Assembly (NCBI GenBank): GCA_964019425.1
Contig: OZ025789.1
Span: forward strand, 1,054,001-1,118,000
Reading direction: 5' to 3'
Source of the DNA: Flectonema sp. DT1601
Lineage: Eukaryota > Euglenozoa > Diplonemea > Diplonemida > Diplonemidae
DNA: 64,000 nucleotides
The translations under genes were made by a program, and so were the position numbers. Positions 32,446 through 44,500 of the stretch are shown piece after piece (within the stretch, counting starts at the first letter, position 1; each line of letters starts with the position of its first letter). The notes below the pieces were generated by a model. It ran no database searches. It was not told the DNA's origin and saw only the letters and a list, made by a program, of their open reading frames with translations.

Positions 32446-34050
32446 ACCACCACCACCACGCGAGTTAAAGAACGACCCCAACGCTTGTTCAACCTTCGCT
32501 CTCGTTCCGTGTGAGACTTCCTCTCGAGAAGGAATGTCTGCTGGGTTTAGCTTCGTGCTTACCCAGGCAAGGGAGTAGGAACATTTCAAAACTAAAAGGC
32601 ATTCAATCGCAGTTATCAAACACCTGTTGAGACTGTGTGAGCGAACACACATCTTCTTCCGAAAAGCACCACAAACTGCAGTGTTGTCAACCCAGATGGA
32701 AAGGTGGTCGGCCTTTGCAATTCCTTTGAGTGTCTTCCCAAGAGCGTCCGCTTCAAGGATATTTATATGTCGGTCTTCACCAGCAGGCCATGCCGCACCA
32801 AGAATTTCCAACTCACCTGTTTTCCAAACAATGACACCTCCCCATCCCTGCAATGAGGCATCTACAAACACTTCGGCAGTCCTCCCCTCTTTCTGCTCAG
32901 GCATAATTATTCCCTCCTTCTGCACAGCACCGATCCACATTTCTAATTCCCTCCTTACTGAACGGGGCAATTTTAGTACCTGCTGTACTTGTAGGGTTCC
33001 CTTGTTCAAGTAATTTGTGACTCTGCGAAGATACTTCAAGCTAAACCAGTACTTCCCAGGTGGAACTCCAACAATGGAGCTGGCATGCAACAGGCGACCT
33101 CCTAAGGACTCCAACTCCGATGCAGTCAATGAATCAAGGTTGGTGTTCTTGATTTTTCTCCCAATCTTGGTCCCCAAGCTCACCCTGTCTGTATGGTGAT
33201 CAAAGGTGACCCCCAAGAACTCATACTCCGGAGAGAGATCCACAGTATCACTTGGTTTCCATGTGATGTTTGCCATTCTGGCAAAGGAGTCCATCCTCTC
33301 AGCTGCGCATTTAACCTTCTCCTTGGGACCAAATAACCTAATGTTATCAATCCACCAGTGAATCCCAACTTCCTCCTCCGCAAATTCTTTCTTAACGAAC
33401 AGCGGGTCACCAGCAACTACTGCAGCGATGGTGTTCATCAGTTCTGGGGCACACACATGACCCATCGGAAGTCGAGTCAAAGAATAAACCTTCCCAGCTG
33501 AATCAGAGAAACTGAAGAGTGAAGTTGACCCCTCAGGTATGCAGACCTGGTAGAATCCAGTCTTGAAGTCCCTGCAGGATGCCACCTCCGAATGTACAGC
33601 ATCCAGGTAACAAGAAATGTGCTGCAGTGGAACGAATGGTTCATATCCCCCAGACGAGATCAGTTCGTTCTGCTCTTTTGTCCAGAGGATGAACCGCTGT
33701 CTGTTCCCCGTCTCCCTCTCCTCATACACTGTAAATGGTACATTCCGAGACAGCGGTACAGAATCACTCGGCACTGCAATACCACACTCAACCAATTCTC
33801 TTGCATGTTTCCCTGCCAACTTCGAAGTTGCCCTCCTCGAGAGCCGTGCATTGACAGAAGAATCCTTAGGAAAGAAGGTGAGGTCCCAAACATAATCAAA
33901 CCTCTTCAGGACCGATGGCAGCATCCTCCCCCTCACAGCTGAAACATCCATCTTAGGTGTAGGGGCCACATGTAGTGGTGAAGATATCTCCTCCTTCGTT
34001 ATGGGAATGCGCGTGCTCTTTGTTCTGTGTGTGAACTGAGCTGCTACGCT
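32362..34050 (-). pseudogene. YR retroelement C, reverse transcriptase-RNase H
   Basis: Recognisable order: FDYVWDLTFFPKD, RQRFILWTKEQNE (fingers), VASCRDFKTGFYQVCI (motif A), TRLPMGHVCAPELMN (motif B), HWWIDNIRLFG (motif C position), EFLGVTFD; then RNase H with EVFVDASLQGWGGVIV, INILEADALG, IWVDNTAVCG and the end motif LNPADIPSREE. The open frame extends upstream to 35469 across the whole YR gene in a different frame (1,035 codons in all), but only the last ~560 codons match RT/RNase H. The true start is uncertain. Confidence 0.85.
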
Positions 34051-34091
34051 CCGCATCACATCCCGTTCGCTCGCATTTTTTGATCTATCAA

Positions 34092-35336
34092 CTACAGGAA
34101 ACAGGTGACATCCCCTGTCTTTAACGCCCTCGCCATTGCAATTGGGTTCCCCCCGTACCTCAGCGTGGTGTCCGAAAGAGCCGACACTCCTGCATGCTTG
34201 GCCAGCCTGCTTATCAGCCCTTCTGTGAGTCCTTGCTGCTCTTGGTCGGATGCCAGAACTTCCAACAGATGACTTATCGCACCCCTTTTTATTGAGTGGG
34301 CGGTGTATCTTTTCATCCTGCCGTCTTGCTGGAACGTTTTCACTAATTTTGACGTGTCCCACGGGTGTAGTTTTTTGAACTCCCCCATCGCATCCAGCAA
34401 GATCTTTATCTCTTCTGTGTGATTCCCCTTTATCACCGTCCATCTGCTTGGCGAGTAAGGGTTTGCCCTCCTTCCCTTCGGCGTGCGGAACCAATCGATA
34501 ATGATCTCTGACGGGCTTACAGAGATGAACTGGTCCCTTGAGAGCGCTGCGGTCTCGCCCCATCTTGATGCAGTCTTCCAGCACACTAGCATTGCCAAGT
34601 GGGTCTTTAATTCTTGCCCCCTTGCCCAATCCACCAGGTCGAAACTTGTCATTGGCGTTGCCTGTTCTAGTGGTATTGCCGCTCCGTTCGCCCTCAGTGC
34701 TGCAGCTAAGCTCAACAGAGGTCCGTTTTCTATTCCGATTCTCCCCATCACTGCAGATAGACTCTTTGCATAAGAGAGAAGCCCCTGCACTGCTACACCT
34801 GTCGCCATCACGAACAGAACAGCCGAGCTTGCGTTTGCTGGTTTCTCCTTTTCCCTTGCCCAGGCCCGAAATCTTCTCCACAGATTCCGCCTGCTTGCTG
34901 TTGTCTTTGAGGCCCACATCTTCTCTAGTGTTTCTTGAAGTCTTTCCGTCGCTTCTATGTATGTAACGGAATCCTCCGCATGCCGCTTCTTTGCCCCCTC
35001 GGGGCATCCCTCCATCATGTTCAGCAGGATTCTTCCAACTATGTTTTTTCCTAATTCTTCTGAGGGCATTGTATCCGTTGTGACTGTGATTGGTGTGGAA
35101 TTTATCTCTCCCGTTTCTCTGTCTGAATTTGCTTCCATCTCCCTTCCGCTGGGGGACCCTCGGACTGCGGATTTTATATTGTTGTCCGGGCCTCGAACGA
35201 TCGAACTTATGGATCTTCTTAACCTTGTTCGTAGTCGGCCGTCCTTCAATACCTGTTTTGAGCGCTTCTGCATAAGTCTTGCTGGTTTCCTTAAATACTT
35301 CAACCTTGGTAATGGGAGTGTTTCTAATACTTGCAT
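34092..35336 (-). pseudogene. YR retroelement C, tyrosine recombinase
   Basis: A 414-codon frame. After a basic, low-complexity first ~110 residues it shows an N-terminal core-binding domain (NLWRRFRAWAREKEK, QGLLSYAKSLSAVMGRIG) and a catalytic domain with WKTASRWGETAALSR (Arg), AHSIKRGAISHLL (HxxR) and TLRYGGNPIAMARAL (Tyr). All conserved boxes of a tyrosine recombinase are present. It is placed between gag and RT, as in elements A and B. Confidence 0.88.
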
Positions 35337-35399
35337 ATTCCTGTACTCTAACCTTCGTCTTGGGAGTACTGTTGTTACTTGCAGGGTCCGGTCGGCTGG

Positions 35400-36180
35400 T
35401 CACTTCGCGAACCCTCTCCCGTTTCCCGATGCTGGGTATGTGGAAACAGACGCCTTCCCTCCTTTCCATTTTGGTTGCTGCAGCTTCACATGTTTGTTCC
35501 TCTTAGCTATGGCGTTTGCCTTCTCCAACGGGTCTTCCGATGCCACTTTCATTATCATCTCCAGCTCGGATCTCTTCGTCCCATCCTTGCAGAAGTAATG
35601 CTGAATCCGCAGCTGCTCCAACAAATCGTTGCCTAGCTCTACGAAGTGGGGGTTTTCTTCCCACGCTACTACATATTCGAACCCGAGTATAAAGTTTTTC
35701 AATTGCTTGAAATAACTGAGAAGTTGGCTTCCCCCAACTTTGTATTCGAGGCTGTTAACATACCTCTCTCTGATCCCGTGTACCAGAGCCTCGGTCCTTC
35801 CCGAACTCATTACTGCTGCCCATCTTTTTACATCTCTGGCTGCAGATGGGTCGGTCACCTCCTGTGTTGCTTCTTCTTCTTCCGTCTTTGGTGCTTGAGG
35901 TACTGCTACTGGCCCTTGCTGAGTTGTGGTAGACCTCTTCTTCAGACCTGCTAATTCCTGCATGATACCTTGTATCACGGCTGCCTGTTGTTCCTGATGG
36001 ACCTGTTGTTGCTGACTGATGCTCTGGAACAATGCAGTATTCTGGTCCTGCTGATCTTGTTGTTGCTGTGTGAGCTGCTGGATGATGTTATCTTGTTGTT
36101 GCTGTTGTAGAACCTGTTGCTCTTTGAATGCTTCCCACATGCCCCCGATGTTCTCAGCTTTCTCGGCGGCCTCCCCAACC
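35400..36180 (-). pseudogene. YR retroelement C, gag-like protein
   Basis: A frame with a Gln-rich coiled-coil start (QQQQQDNIIQQLTQQQQ), a Pro/Thr/Glu linker and a helical C-terminal half (QLLSYFKQLKNFILGFEYV), with a basic end (KRNKHVKLQQPKWKGGK). The 5' edge is cut by the X junction. It lies first in the element; the gag role is inferred from place and composition. Confidence 0.65.
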
Positions 36181-39100
36181 CTATCTGTGTTGTGTTAACT
36201 CATGTAAGTGATCTTAACTCCTGTTAAAAAATAAATAAAAAGAATTTAAAATAAAAAAAAAGAATAAACAATGTTATCATTGTTTTTTTTTATCGATCGA
36301 CTATGTCGATTACTTTCTATTTTCCGTCCTGGTCAAGACGCTAAACTGAATGTTTTTTTTTCAAAATTAATAAAAAAGAATAAAAATAAAAATAAAAAAA
36401 AGAATAAACAATGTTATCATTGTTTTTTTTTATCGTTCGACTTTGTCGACTAATTTCTATTTTCCGTTTTTTTTTTCTTTAAAAAATAAATAAAAAGAAT
36501 TTAAAATAAAAAAAAAGAATAAACAATGTTATCATTGTTTTTTTATCGATCGACTATGTCGATCACTTTCTATTTTCCGTCCTGGTCAAGACGCTAAACT
36601 GATTGTTTTTTTTTTTTAATAAATAAAAAGAAATAAAAAAAAAAAAAAAAAGAATAAGCAATGTTATCATTGTTTTTTTATCGTTCGACTTTGTCGACTA
36701 ATTTCTATTTTCCGTTTTTTTTTCCTTTAAAAAATAAATAAAAAGAATTTAAAAAAAAAAGAATAAACAATGTTATCATTGTTTTTTTATCGATCGACTA
36801 TGTCGATCACTTTCTATTTTCCGTCCTGGTCAAGACGCTAAACTGATTGTTTTTTTTTTTCAAAATTAATAAAAAAGAATAAAAAAAAAAAAAAATAAAA
36901 AAATAGAATAAACAATGTTATCATTGTTTTTTTTTATCGTTCGACTTTGTTGACTATTTTCTATTTTCCATTTTTTTCTTTAAAAAATAAATAAAAAGAA
37001 TTTAAAAAAAAAAAAAAAAAAAAAGAATAAACAATATTATCATTGTTTTTTTATCGATCGACTATATCGATCACTTTCTATTTTCCGTCCTGGTCAAGAC
37101 GCTAAACTGATTGTTTTTTTTTTTTCAAAATTAATAAAAAAGAATATAAAAAAAATACAAAAAAAAGAATAAACAATGTTATCATTGTTTTTTTTTATCG
37201 TTCGACTTTGTCGACTAATTTCTATTTTCCGTTTTTTTTCTTTAAAATAAATAAAAAGAATTTAAAATAAAAAAAAAGAATAAACAATGTTATCATTGTT
37301 TTTTTTATCGATCGACTATGTCGATCACTTTCTATTTTCCGTCCTGGTCAAGACGCTAAACTGATTGTTTTTTTTTTTTAATAAATAAAAAGAAATAAAA
37401 AAAAAAAAAAAAGAATAAGCAATGTTATCATTGTTTTTTTATCGTTCGACTTTGTCGACTAATTTCTATTTTCCGTTTTTTTTTTCCTTTAAAAAATAAA
37501 TAAAAAGAATTTAAAAAAAAAAGAATAAACAATGTTATCATTGTTTTTTTATCGATCGACTATGTCGATTACTTTCTATTTTCCGTCCTGGTCAAGACGC
37601 TAAACTGATTGTTTTTTTTTTTCAAAATTAACAAAAAAGAATAGAAAAAAAAAAAAAATAAAAAAATAGAATAAACAATGTTATCATTTTTTTTTATCGT
37701 TCGACTTTGTTGACTATTTTCTATTTTCCATTTTTTTCTTTAAAAAATAAATAAAAAGAATTTAAAAAAAAAAAAAAAAAAAAGAATAAACAATATTATC
37801 ATTGTTTTTTTATCGATCGACTATGTCGATCACTTTCTATTTTCAGTCCTGGTCAAGACGCTAAACTGATTGTTTTTTTTTTTTTCAAAATTAATAAAAA
37901 AGAATATAAAAAAAATACAAAAAAAAGAATAAACAATGTTATCATTGTTTTTTTTTATCGTTCGACTTTGTCGACTAATTTCTATTTTCCGTTTTTTTCT
38001 TTAAAAAATAAATAAAAAGAATTTAAAATAAAAAAAAAGAATAAACAATGTTATCATTGTTTTCTTATCGATCGACTATGTCGATCGCTTTCTATTTTCC
38101 GTCCTGGTCAAGACGCTAAACTGATTGTTTTTTTTTCAAAATTAATTTAAAAAAAAAAAATATAAAAAAAATAAAAAAAAAGAATAAACAATGTTATCAT
38201 TGTTTTTTTTTATCGTTCGACTTTGTCGACTAATTTCTATTTTCCGTTTTTTTTCTTTAAAAATAAATAAAAAGAATTTAAAAAAAAAAGATTAAACAAT
38301 GTTATCATTGTTTTTTTATCGATCGACTATGTCGATTACTTTCTATTTTCCGTCCTGGTCAAGACGCTAAACTGATTGTTTTTTTTTTTTTCAAAATTAA
38401 TAAAAAAGAATATAAAAAAAAAACAAAAAAAAAAAGAATAAACAATGTTATCACTGTTTTTTTTATCGTTCGACTTTGTCGACTAATTTTTATTTTCCGT
38501 TTTTTTTTTCTTTAAAAAATAAATAATAAGAATTTAAAAAAAAAAAAAAAAGAATAAACAATGTTATCATTGTTTTTTTATCGATCGACTATGTCGATCA
38601 CTTTCTATTTTCCGTCCTGGTCAAGACGCTAAACTGATTGTTTTTTCTTTAAAATAATTAAAAGGATTTAAAAAAAAAAAAAAAAAAAAAAAAGAATAAA
38701 CAATGTTATCATTGTTTTTTTTTCTATCGATCGACTATGTCGATTAATTTCTATTTTCCGTCCCGATCGAGACGCTAAACTGATTGTTTCCTTTTTTTTT
38801 AAATAATAAATAAAAAAAAAAAAAAAAAAAAAAAAAAGAGCATCTCCCTGCTATCCTCATATCCCCACAATAATATTATACCTTTTCATTTTCTCTTTCC
38901 TTTTCTGGTCTTTTTCTTTTTTTCTTTTTTTCCTTTTTCATACAACGTTTTTTATTTATATTTTTTTTTTTTTTTATTTTTTTCATGTTTGATTATTTCC
39001 TCTTCATATTTTTTTTTTTCTTTTCTTTCTTTTTTTTTTTTTTTCTCTGCCTCTCTCTTAATTCTGTTCGTTTCTTTGAAACGAAAATTCATTTGAATAT

Positions 39101-39237
39101 TATTCCTTGGTCAGCAACAGTCATTGTCGCCCTCTGGGCCTGTTAAAAAAAGAAAAAAAATAAAAAGAAAGTTTACATCGGGAATAGGGTAGGAGCCAAA
39201 AGCTCCCAGTCCGTTACTTCCCACTTTATCGAAATTC
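36181..39237 (-). mobile_element. X end + hairpin array (about 20 units) + S
   Basis: Reverse orientation. X resumes at 36181 (TATCTGTGTTGTGTTAACTC); the array runs 36240-38830 and S 38840-39237 (outer end CTTTATCGAAATTC). With the X part before element C (31505-31838) this is a second S-array-X composite. Several unit pairs (for example 36500-36960 and 37270-37740) are repeated as blocks, which shows segmental amplification inside the array. Confidence 0.85.
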
Positions 39238-39379
39238 AGGGCTACGACGGTGTTTGGGTCGACGCCAGACATTTTTGTTGATCGCAGCTAGTTTTACTGG
39301 CGCACAGGGAAATAGATAACATGACATAATAAATAACGGCTCTTAATCTGAATAGTTTCTTCTCCGACTTCGTCGGTGC
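39238..39379. other. Short unique stretch between two S copies
   Basis: No gene. Contains TTTTGTTGATCGCAGCTAG, also present at 2951-2970 at the edge of YR element A, and a small hairpin CTCCGACTTCGTCGG. Confidence 0.5.
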
Positions 39380-40285
39380 AAAAAAAAAAAAAAAAATATA
39401 TATATAAATAAAAAACGTTGTATGAAAAAGGAAAAAAAAGAAAAAAAAAAGACCAGAAAAGGAAAGAGAAAATGAAAAGGTATAATATTATTGTGGGGAT
39501 ATGAGGGATAGCAGGGAGATGCTCTTTTTTTTTTTTTTTTTTTTTCTTATTTATTATTTAAAAAAAGGAAACAATCAGTTTAGCGTCTCGATCAGGACGG
39601 AAAATAGAAAGTAATCGACATAGTTGATCGATAGAAAAAAAACAATGATAACATTGTTTATTATTTTTTTTTTTTTTTTTTTTTAAAATCCTTTTAATTA
39701 TTTTAAAGAAAAAACAATCTGTTTAGCGTCTTGACCAGGACGGAAAATAGAAAGTAATCGACATAGTCGATCGATAAAAAAAAACAATGATAACATTGTT
39801 TATTCTTTTTTTTTTTTATTTTTTTTATATTCTTTTTTATTAATTTTGAAAAAAAAACAATCAGTTTAGCGTCTTGACCAGGACGGAAAATAGAAAGTAG
39901 TCGACATAGTCGATCGATAAAAAAAACAATGATAACATTGTTTATTCTTTTTTTTGTATTTTTTTATATTCTTTTTTATTAATTTTGAAAAAAAAACAAT
40001 CAGTTTAGCGTCTTGACCAGGACGGAAAATAGAAAGTGATCGACATAGTCGATTGATAAAAAAACAATGATAACATTGTTTATTCCTTTTTTTTTTTTTT
40101 TTTTAATTCTTTTTATTAATTTTTAAAGAAAAAACAATCAGTTTAGCGTCCTGACCAGGACGGAAAATAGAAAGTAATCGACATAGTCGATCGATAAAAA
40201 AAACAATGATAACATTGTTTATTCTTTTTTTTTTTTTTTTTTTAATTCTTTTTATTTATTTTTAAAAAGAAAAAAAATATCTATT
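39380..40285 (+). mobile_element. Partial S plus hairpin array (5 units)
   Basis: Only the inner ~155 bp of S (from the A-rich core and AACGTTGTATG to GAGATGCTC) is present, then an array to about 40275. It ends against a 1,540-family fragment. Confidence 0.85.
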
Positions 40286-40858
40286 TTACTTTTTATTGTT
40301 TCCCATCTACTTTTTATTTTCTCTAACTCCTGGGCAGCAAGAAGGAAAGTAGTTAAGTACTTCTGGGTGTTTGGCATCACCCCCCATAGTGAGCAAGTAC
40401 AACAGGTAGCATTGGTAGTCTGTTGATCCTGAGTGATCCCAGCTACAGTTTTGTTTTTCTTTCTTTTTTTTTAGAAGAAGATCAGGACATCCAAGCACTG
40501 CTGGATAGTTGCTGAATGCAGGGCCTGCCTGTGGCATTATAATAACAGGCTAAGTCATTTGTAGTTCATAGTTTACCTTTGATTTTATAACTTCACATAG
40601 GTACTATGAACGATGAGAGATCCAGTGAGATCACTCAGGGTCTAGTAGAGACCACCAATGTTGTGCGTTGATAGGCAAGGTGACCAACCTTGACATTCTT
40701 TCTTTCTCTCCTGTTGTGACAAACACAAAATACACACACAGCTTACAGTGTGTTCTTTGTGTATGTTTTCTTCAGGTGTGAGTAGTTTTTTTGTTCTTGC
40801 TTTTCAGGGAGGGCCTTAGCCAAAAGCTAACAGTCCAAATCTCACCTGGTAATTCAAC
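40286..40858 (-). mobile_element. 1,540-family copy, partial
   Basis: Reverse complement of the first ~570 bp of the unit, with small differences (for example a short gap near 40326). Ends in CTCACCTGGTAATTCAACCC. Confidence 0.85.
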
Positions 40859-41370
40859 CCAAAAAGGTAAGCCTCAGAAAATGAAAAATAAAAAGGAACA
40901 CGGGTTTTGTGGTTTTATGGTCAGGGAAAGGGACAGTTTTTTTTTAAAGTACACATCATCCGAAGGCAACGGCACTATCAGCATAATTTGTTGGGTTGAG
41001 TGGACATAATAATGGGGATGGGACCTGCCTGCGTTAGCCATGCCTACTGCGAGTTTGCAATGCATGTTACCAGAGTACACCACGAGGAGGTGCAGGACAG
41101 ACTTCGTACCCCAATTTACAGAGACCCGTTAGTCGAGAGGTAGTACCTCCACCTTATATCCCAGAGGTACCCGGCTCGAATCCCACGACCTTTTTTTTTT
41201 TTACCCAAAACCTGATGGAAAAAGAGAGCGTGACAAAGGCAATTCAAAATAAGACGTGGCAAAAGTGTCAAAACACATGCATACGGCAATCAGAGTTTTC
41301 TTTTTAGAGAGGGATAAACATTGTTGAACAAGTCAGTGGCCAGTAAGTCAGTCAGAATCTGTCGTTGAAG
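40859..41370. other. Unique stretch with a tRNA-like module
   Basis: No gene. At 41105-41190, plus strand, A-box-like GTTAGTCGAGAGGTAG and B-box-like CCGGCTCGAATCCC lie at tRNA spacing, followed by a 12-nt T run. This arrangement resembles module 3 in Y (B box, short spacer, T-rich tail). Confidence 0.5.
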
Positions 41371-41564
41371 TTGGATTTCGATAAAGTGGGAAGTAACGGA
41401 CTGGGAGCTTTTGGCTCCTGCCCTATTCCCGATGTAAACTTTCTTTTTATTTTTATTTTTTTTAACAGGCCCAAAGGGCGACAATGATGGTTGCTGACCA
41501 AGGAATAATATTCAAATGAATTTTCGTTTCAAAGAAACGAACAGAATTAAGAGAGAGGCAGAGG

Positions 41565-41595
<31 letters not shown>

Positions 41596-44500
41596 GAAAA
41601 AAAAAAATGAAGAGGAAATAATCAAACATGAAAAAAAAAAAAAAAAAAAATATATATATATAAATAAAAAACGTTGTATGAAAAAGGAAAAAAAAGAAAA
41701 AAAAAAGACCAGAAAAGGAAAGAGAAAATGAAAAGGTATAATATTATTGTGGGGATATGAGGGATAGCAGGGAGATGCTCTTTTTTTTTTTTTTTTTTTT
41801 TTTTCTTATTTATTATTTAAAAAAAGGAAACAATCAGTTTAGCGTCTCGATCAGGACGGAAAATAGAAATTAATCGACATAGTTGATCGATAGAAAAAAA
41901 AAACTATGATAACATTGTTTATTCATTTTTTTTTTTTTTTTTTTTTTTTTAAATCTTTTTAATTACTTTAAAGAAAAAACAATCAGTTTAGCGTCTTGAC
42001 CAGGACGGAAAATAGTAAGTAATCGACATAGTCGATCGATAAAAAAAAAACAATGATAACATTGTTTATTCCTTTTTTTTTTTTTTTATTCTTTTTATTT
42101 ATTTTTAAAGAAAAAACAATCAGTTTAGCGTCCTGACCAGGACGGAAAATAGAAAGTAATCGACATAGTCGATCGATAAAAAAAACAATGATAACATTGT
42201 TTATTCTTTTTTTTTTTTTTTTATTTTAATTCTTTTTATTTATTTTTTAAAAAGAAAAAAAATGGAAAATAGAAATTAGTCAACAAAGTCGAACGATAAA
42301 AAAAAACAATGATAACATTGTTTATTCTTTTTTTTTTTATTTTTTTTATATTCTTTTTTATTAATTTTGAAAAAAAAAACAATCAGTTTAGCGTCTTGAC
42401 CAGGACGGAAAATAGAAAGTAATCGACATAGTCGATCGATAAAAAAACAATGATAACATTGTTTATTCTTTTTTTTTTTTTTATTTTAAATTCTTTTTAT
42501 TTATTTTTAAAGAAAAAAAAACGGAAATTAGAAATTAGTCGACAAAGTCGAACGATAAAAAAAAACAAGGATAACATTGTTTATTCTTTTTTTTGTATTT
42601 TTTTATATTCTTTTTTATTAATTTTGAAAAAAAAACAATCAGTTTAGCGTCTTGACCAGGACGGAAAATAGAAAGTAATCGACATAGTCGATCGATAAAA
42701 AAAACAATGATAACATTGTTTATTCTTTTTTTTTTTTTTTTTTTTTAAATTCTTTTTATTAATTTTTTAAAGAAAAAAAACGGAAAATAGAAATTAGTCA
42801 ACAAAGTCGAACGATAAAAAAAAACAATGATAACATTGTTTATTCTTTTTTTTTATTTTTTTTTTTTTGATATTTTTTTTTTATTTTGAAAAAAAAAACA
42901 ATCAGTTTAGCGTCTTGACCAGGACGGAAAATAGAAAGCAATCGACATAGTCGATCGATAAAAAAAACAATGATAACATTGTTTATTCTTTTTTTTGTAT
43001 TTTTTTTATATTCTTTTTTATTAATTTTGAAAAAAAAAACAATCAGTTTAGCGTCTTGACCAGGACGGAAAATAGAAAGTAATCGACATAGTCGATCGAT
43101 AAAAAAAACAATGATAACATTGTTTATTCTTTTTTTTTTTTTTTTTTTAAATTCTTTTTATTTATTTTTTAAAAGAAAAAAAACGGAAAATAGAAATTAG
43201 TCAACAAAGTCGAACGATAAAAAAAAAACAATGATAACATTGTTTATTCTTTTTTTTTATTTTTTTTTTTTTAATATTTTTTTTTTATTTTGAAAAAAAA
43301 AAACAATCAGTTTAGCGTCTTGACCAGGACGGAAAATAGAAAGTAATCGACATAGTCGATCGATAAAAAAAAACAATGATAACATTGTTTATTCTTTTTT
43401 TTTATTTTAAATTCTTTTTATTCATTTTTTAAAGAAAAAAAACGGAAAATAGAAATTAGTCGACAAAGTCGAACGATAAAAAAAAAAACAATGATAACAT
43501 TGTTTATTCTTTTTTTTTTTGTATTTTTTTTAATATTCTTTTTTATTTATTTTGAAAAAAAAAAAACAATCAGTTTAGCGTCTTGACCAGGACGGAAAAT
43601 ACAAAGTGATCGACATAGTCGATCGATAAAAAAACAATGATAACATTGTTTATTCTTTTTTTTTATTTTAAATTCTTTTTATTTATTTTTTAAAGAAAAA
43701 AAAAACGGAAAATAGAAATTAGTCGACAAAGTCGAACGATAAAAAAAACAATGATAACATTGTTTATTCTTTTTTTTGTATTTTTTTATATTCTTTTTTA
43801 TTAATTTTGAAAAAAAAAAACAATCAGTTTAGCGTCTTGACCAGGACGGAAAATAGAAAGTGATCGACATAGTCGATCGATAAAAAAACAATGATAACAT
43901 TGTTTATTTTTTTTTTTTTATTTTAAATTCTTTTTATTTATTCTTTAAAGAAAAGAAACGGAAAATAGAAATTAGTCGACAAAGTCGAACGATAAAAAAA
44001 AAACAATGATAACATTGTTTATTCTTTTTTTTTTTTTTTTTTTATATTCTTTTTTATTAATTTTGAAAAAAAACAATCAGTTTAGCGTCTTGACCAGGAC
44101 GGAAAATAGAAAGTGATCGACATAGTCGATCGATAAAAAAACAATGATAACATTGTTTATTTTTTTTTTTTTATTTTAAATTCTTTTTATTTATTCTTTA
44201 AAGAAAAGAAACGGAAAATAGAAATTAGTCGACAAAGTCGAACGATAAAAAAAAAACAATGATAACATTGTTTATTCTTTTTTTTTTTTTTTTTTTATAT
44301 TCTTTTTTATTAATTTTGAAAAAAAACAATCAGTTTAGCGTCTTGACCAGGACGGAAAATAGAAAGTGATCGACATAGTCGATCGATAAAAAAACAATGA
44401 TAACATTGTTTATTCTTTTTTTTTATTTTAGATTCTTTTTATTTATTTTTTAAAGAAAAAAAAAACGGAAAATAGAAATTAGTCGACAAAGTCGAACGAT

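Larger units (their letters stand above)
31839..36180 (-). mobile_element. YR retroelement C (VIPER-like order), nearly whole fossil
   Basis: Minus-strand order: gag-like gene (36180-35400), tyrosine recombinase (35336-34092), RT/RNase H (about 34050-32362), then terminal structure B1 (32445-32281), A2 with a tRNA-like module (32280-32004), B2 (32003-31839). This B1-A2-B2 end is the layout of split-direct-repeat YR retrotransposons. The 5' terminal repeat is lost where X resumes at 36181. Otherwise the genes look open and the B repeats look identical, so it is a young copy, inserted in X without a visible target duplication, as expected for a YR element. Confidence 0.88.

Noticed and set aside
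32362-35469. A single 1,035-residue protein as the real product of this frame
   Set aside because: Only the last ~560 codons match RT/RNase H. The first part runs antiphase over the tyrosine recombinase gene and has no recognisable domain.
19331-41190. Functional tRNA genes
   Set aside because: A and B boxes are good but acceptor stems do not pair and T or anticodon stems carry mismatches. Listed as tRNA-like modules only.
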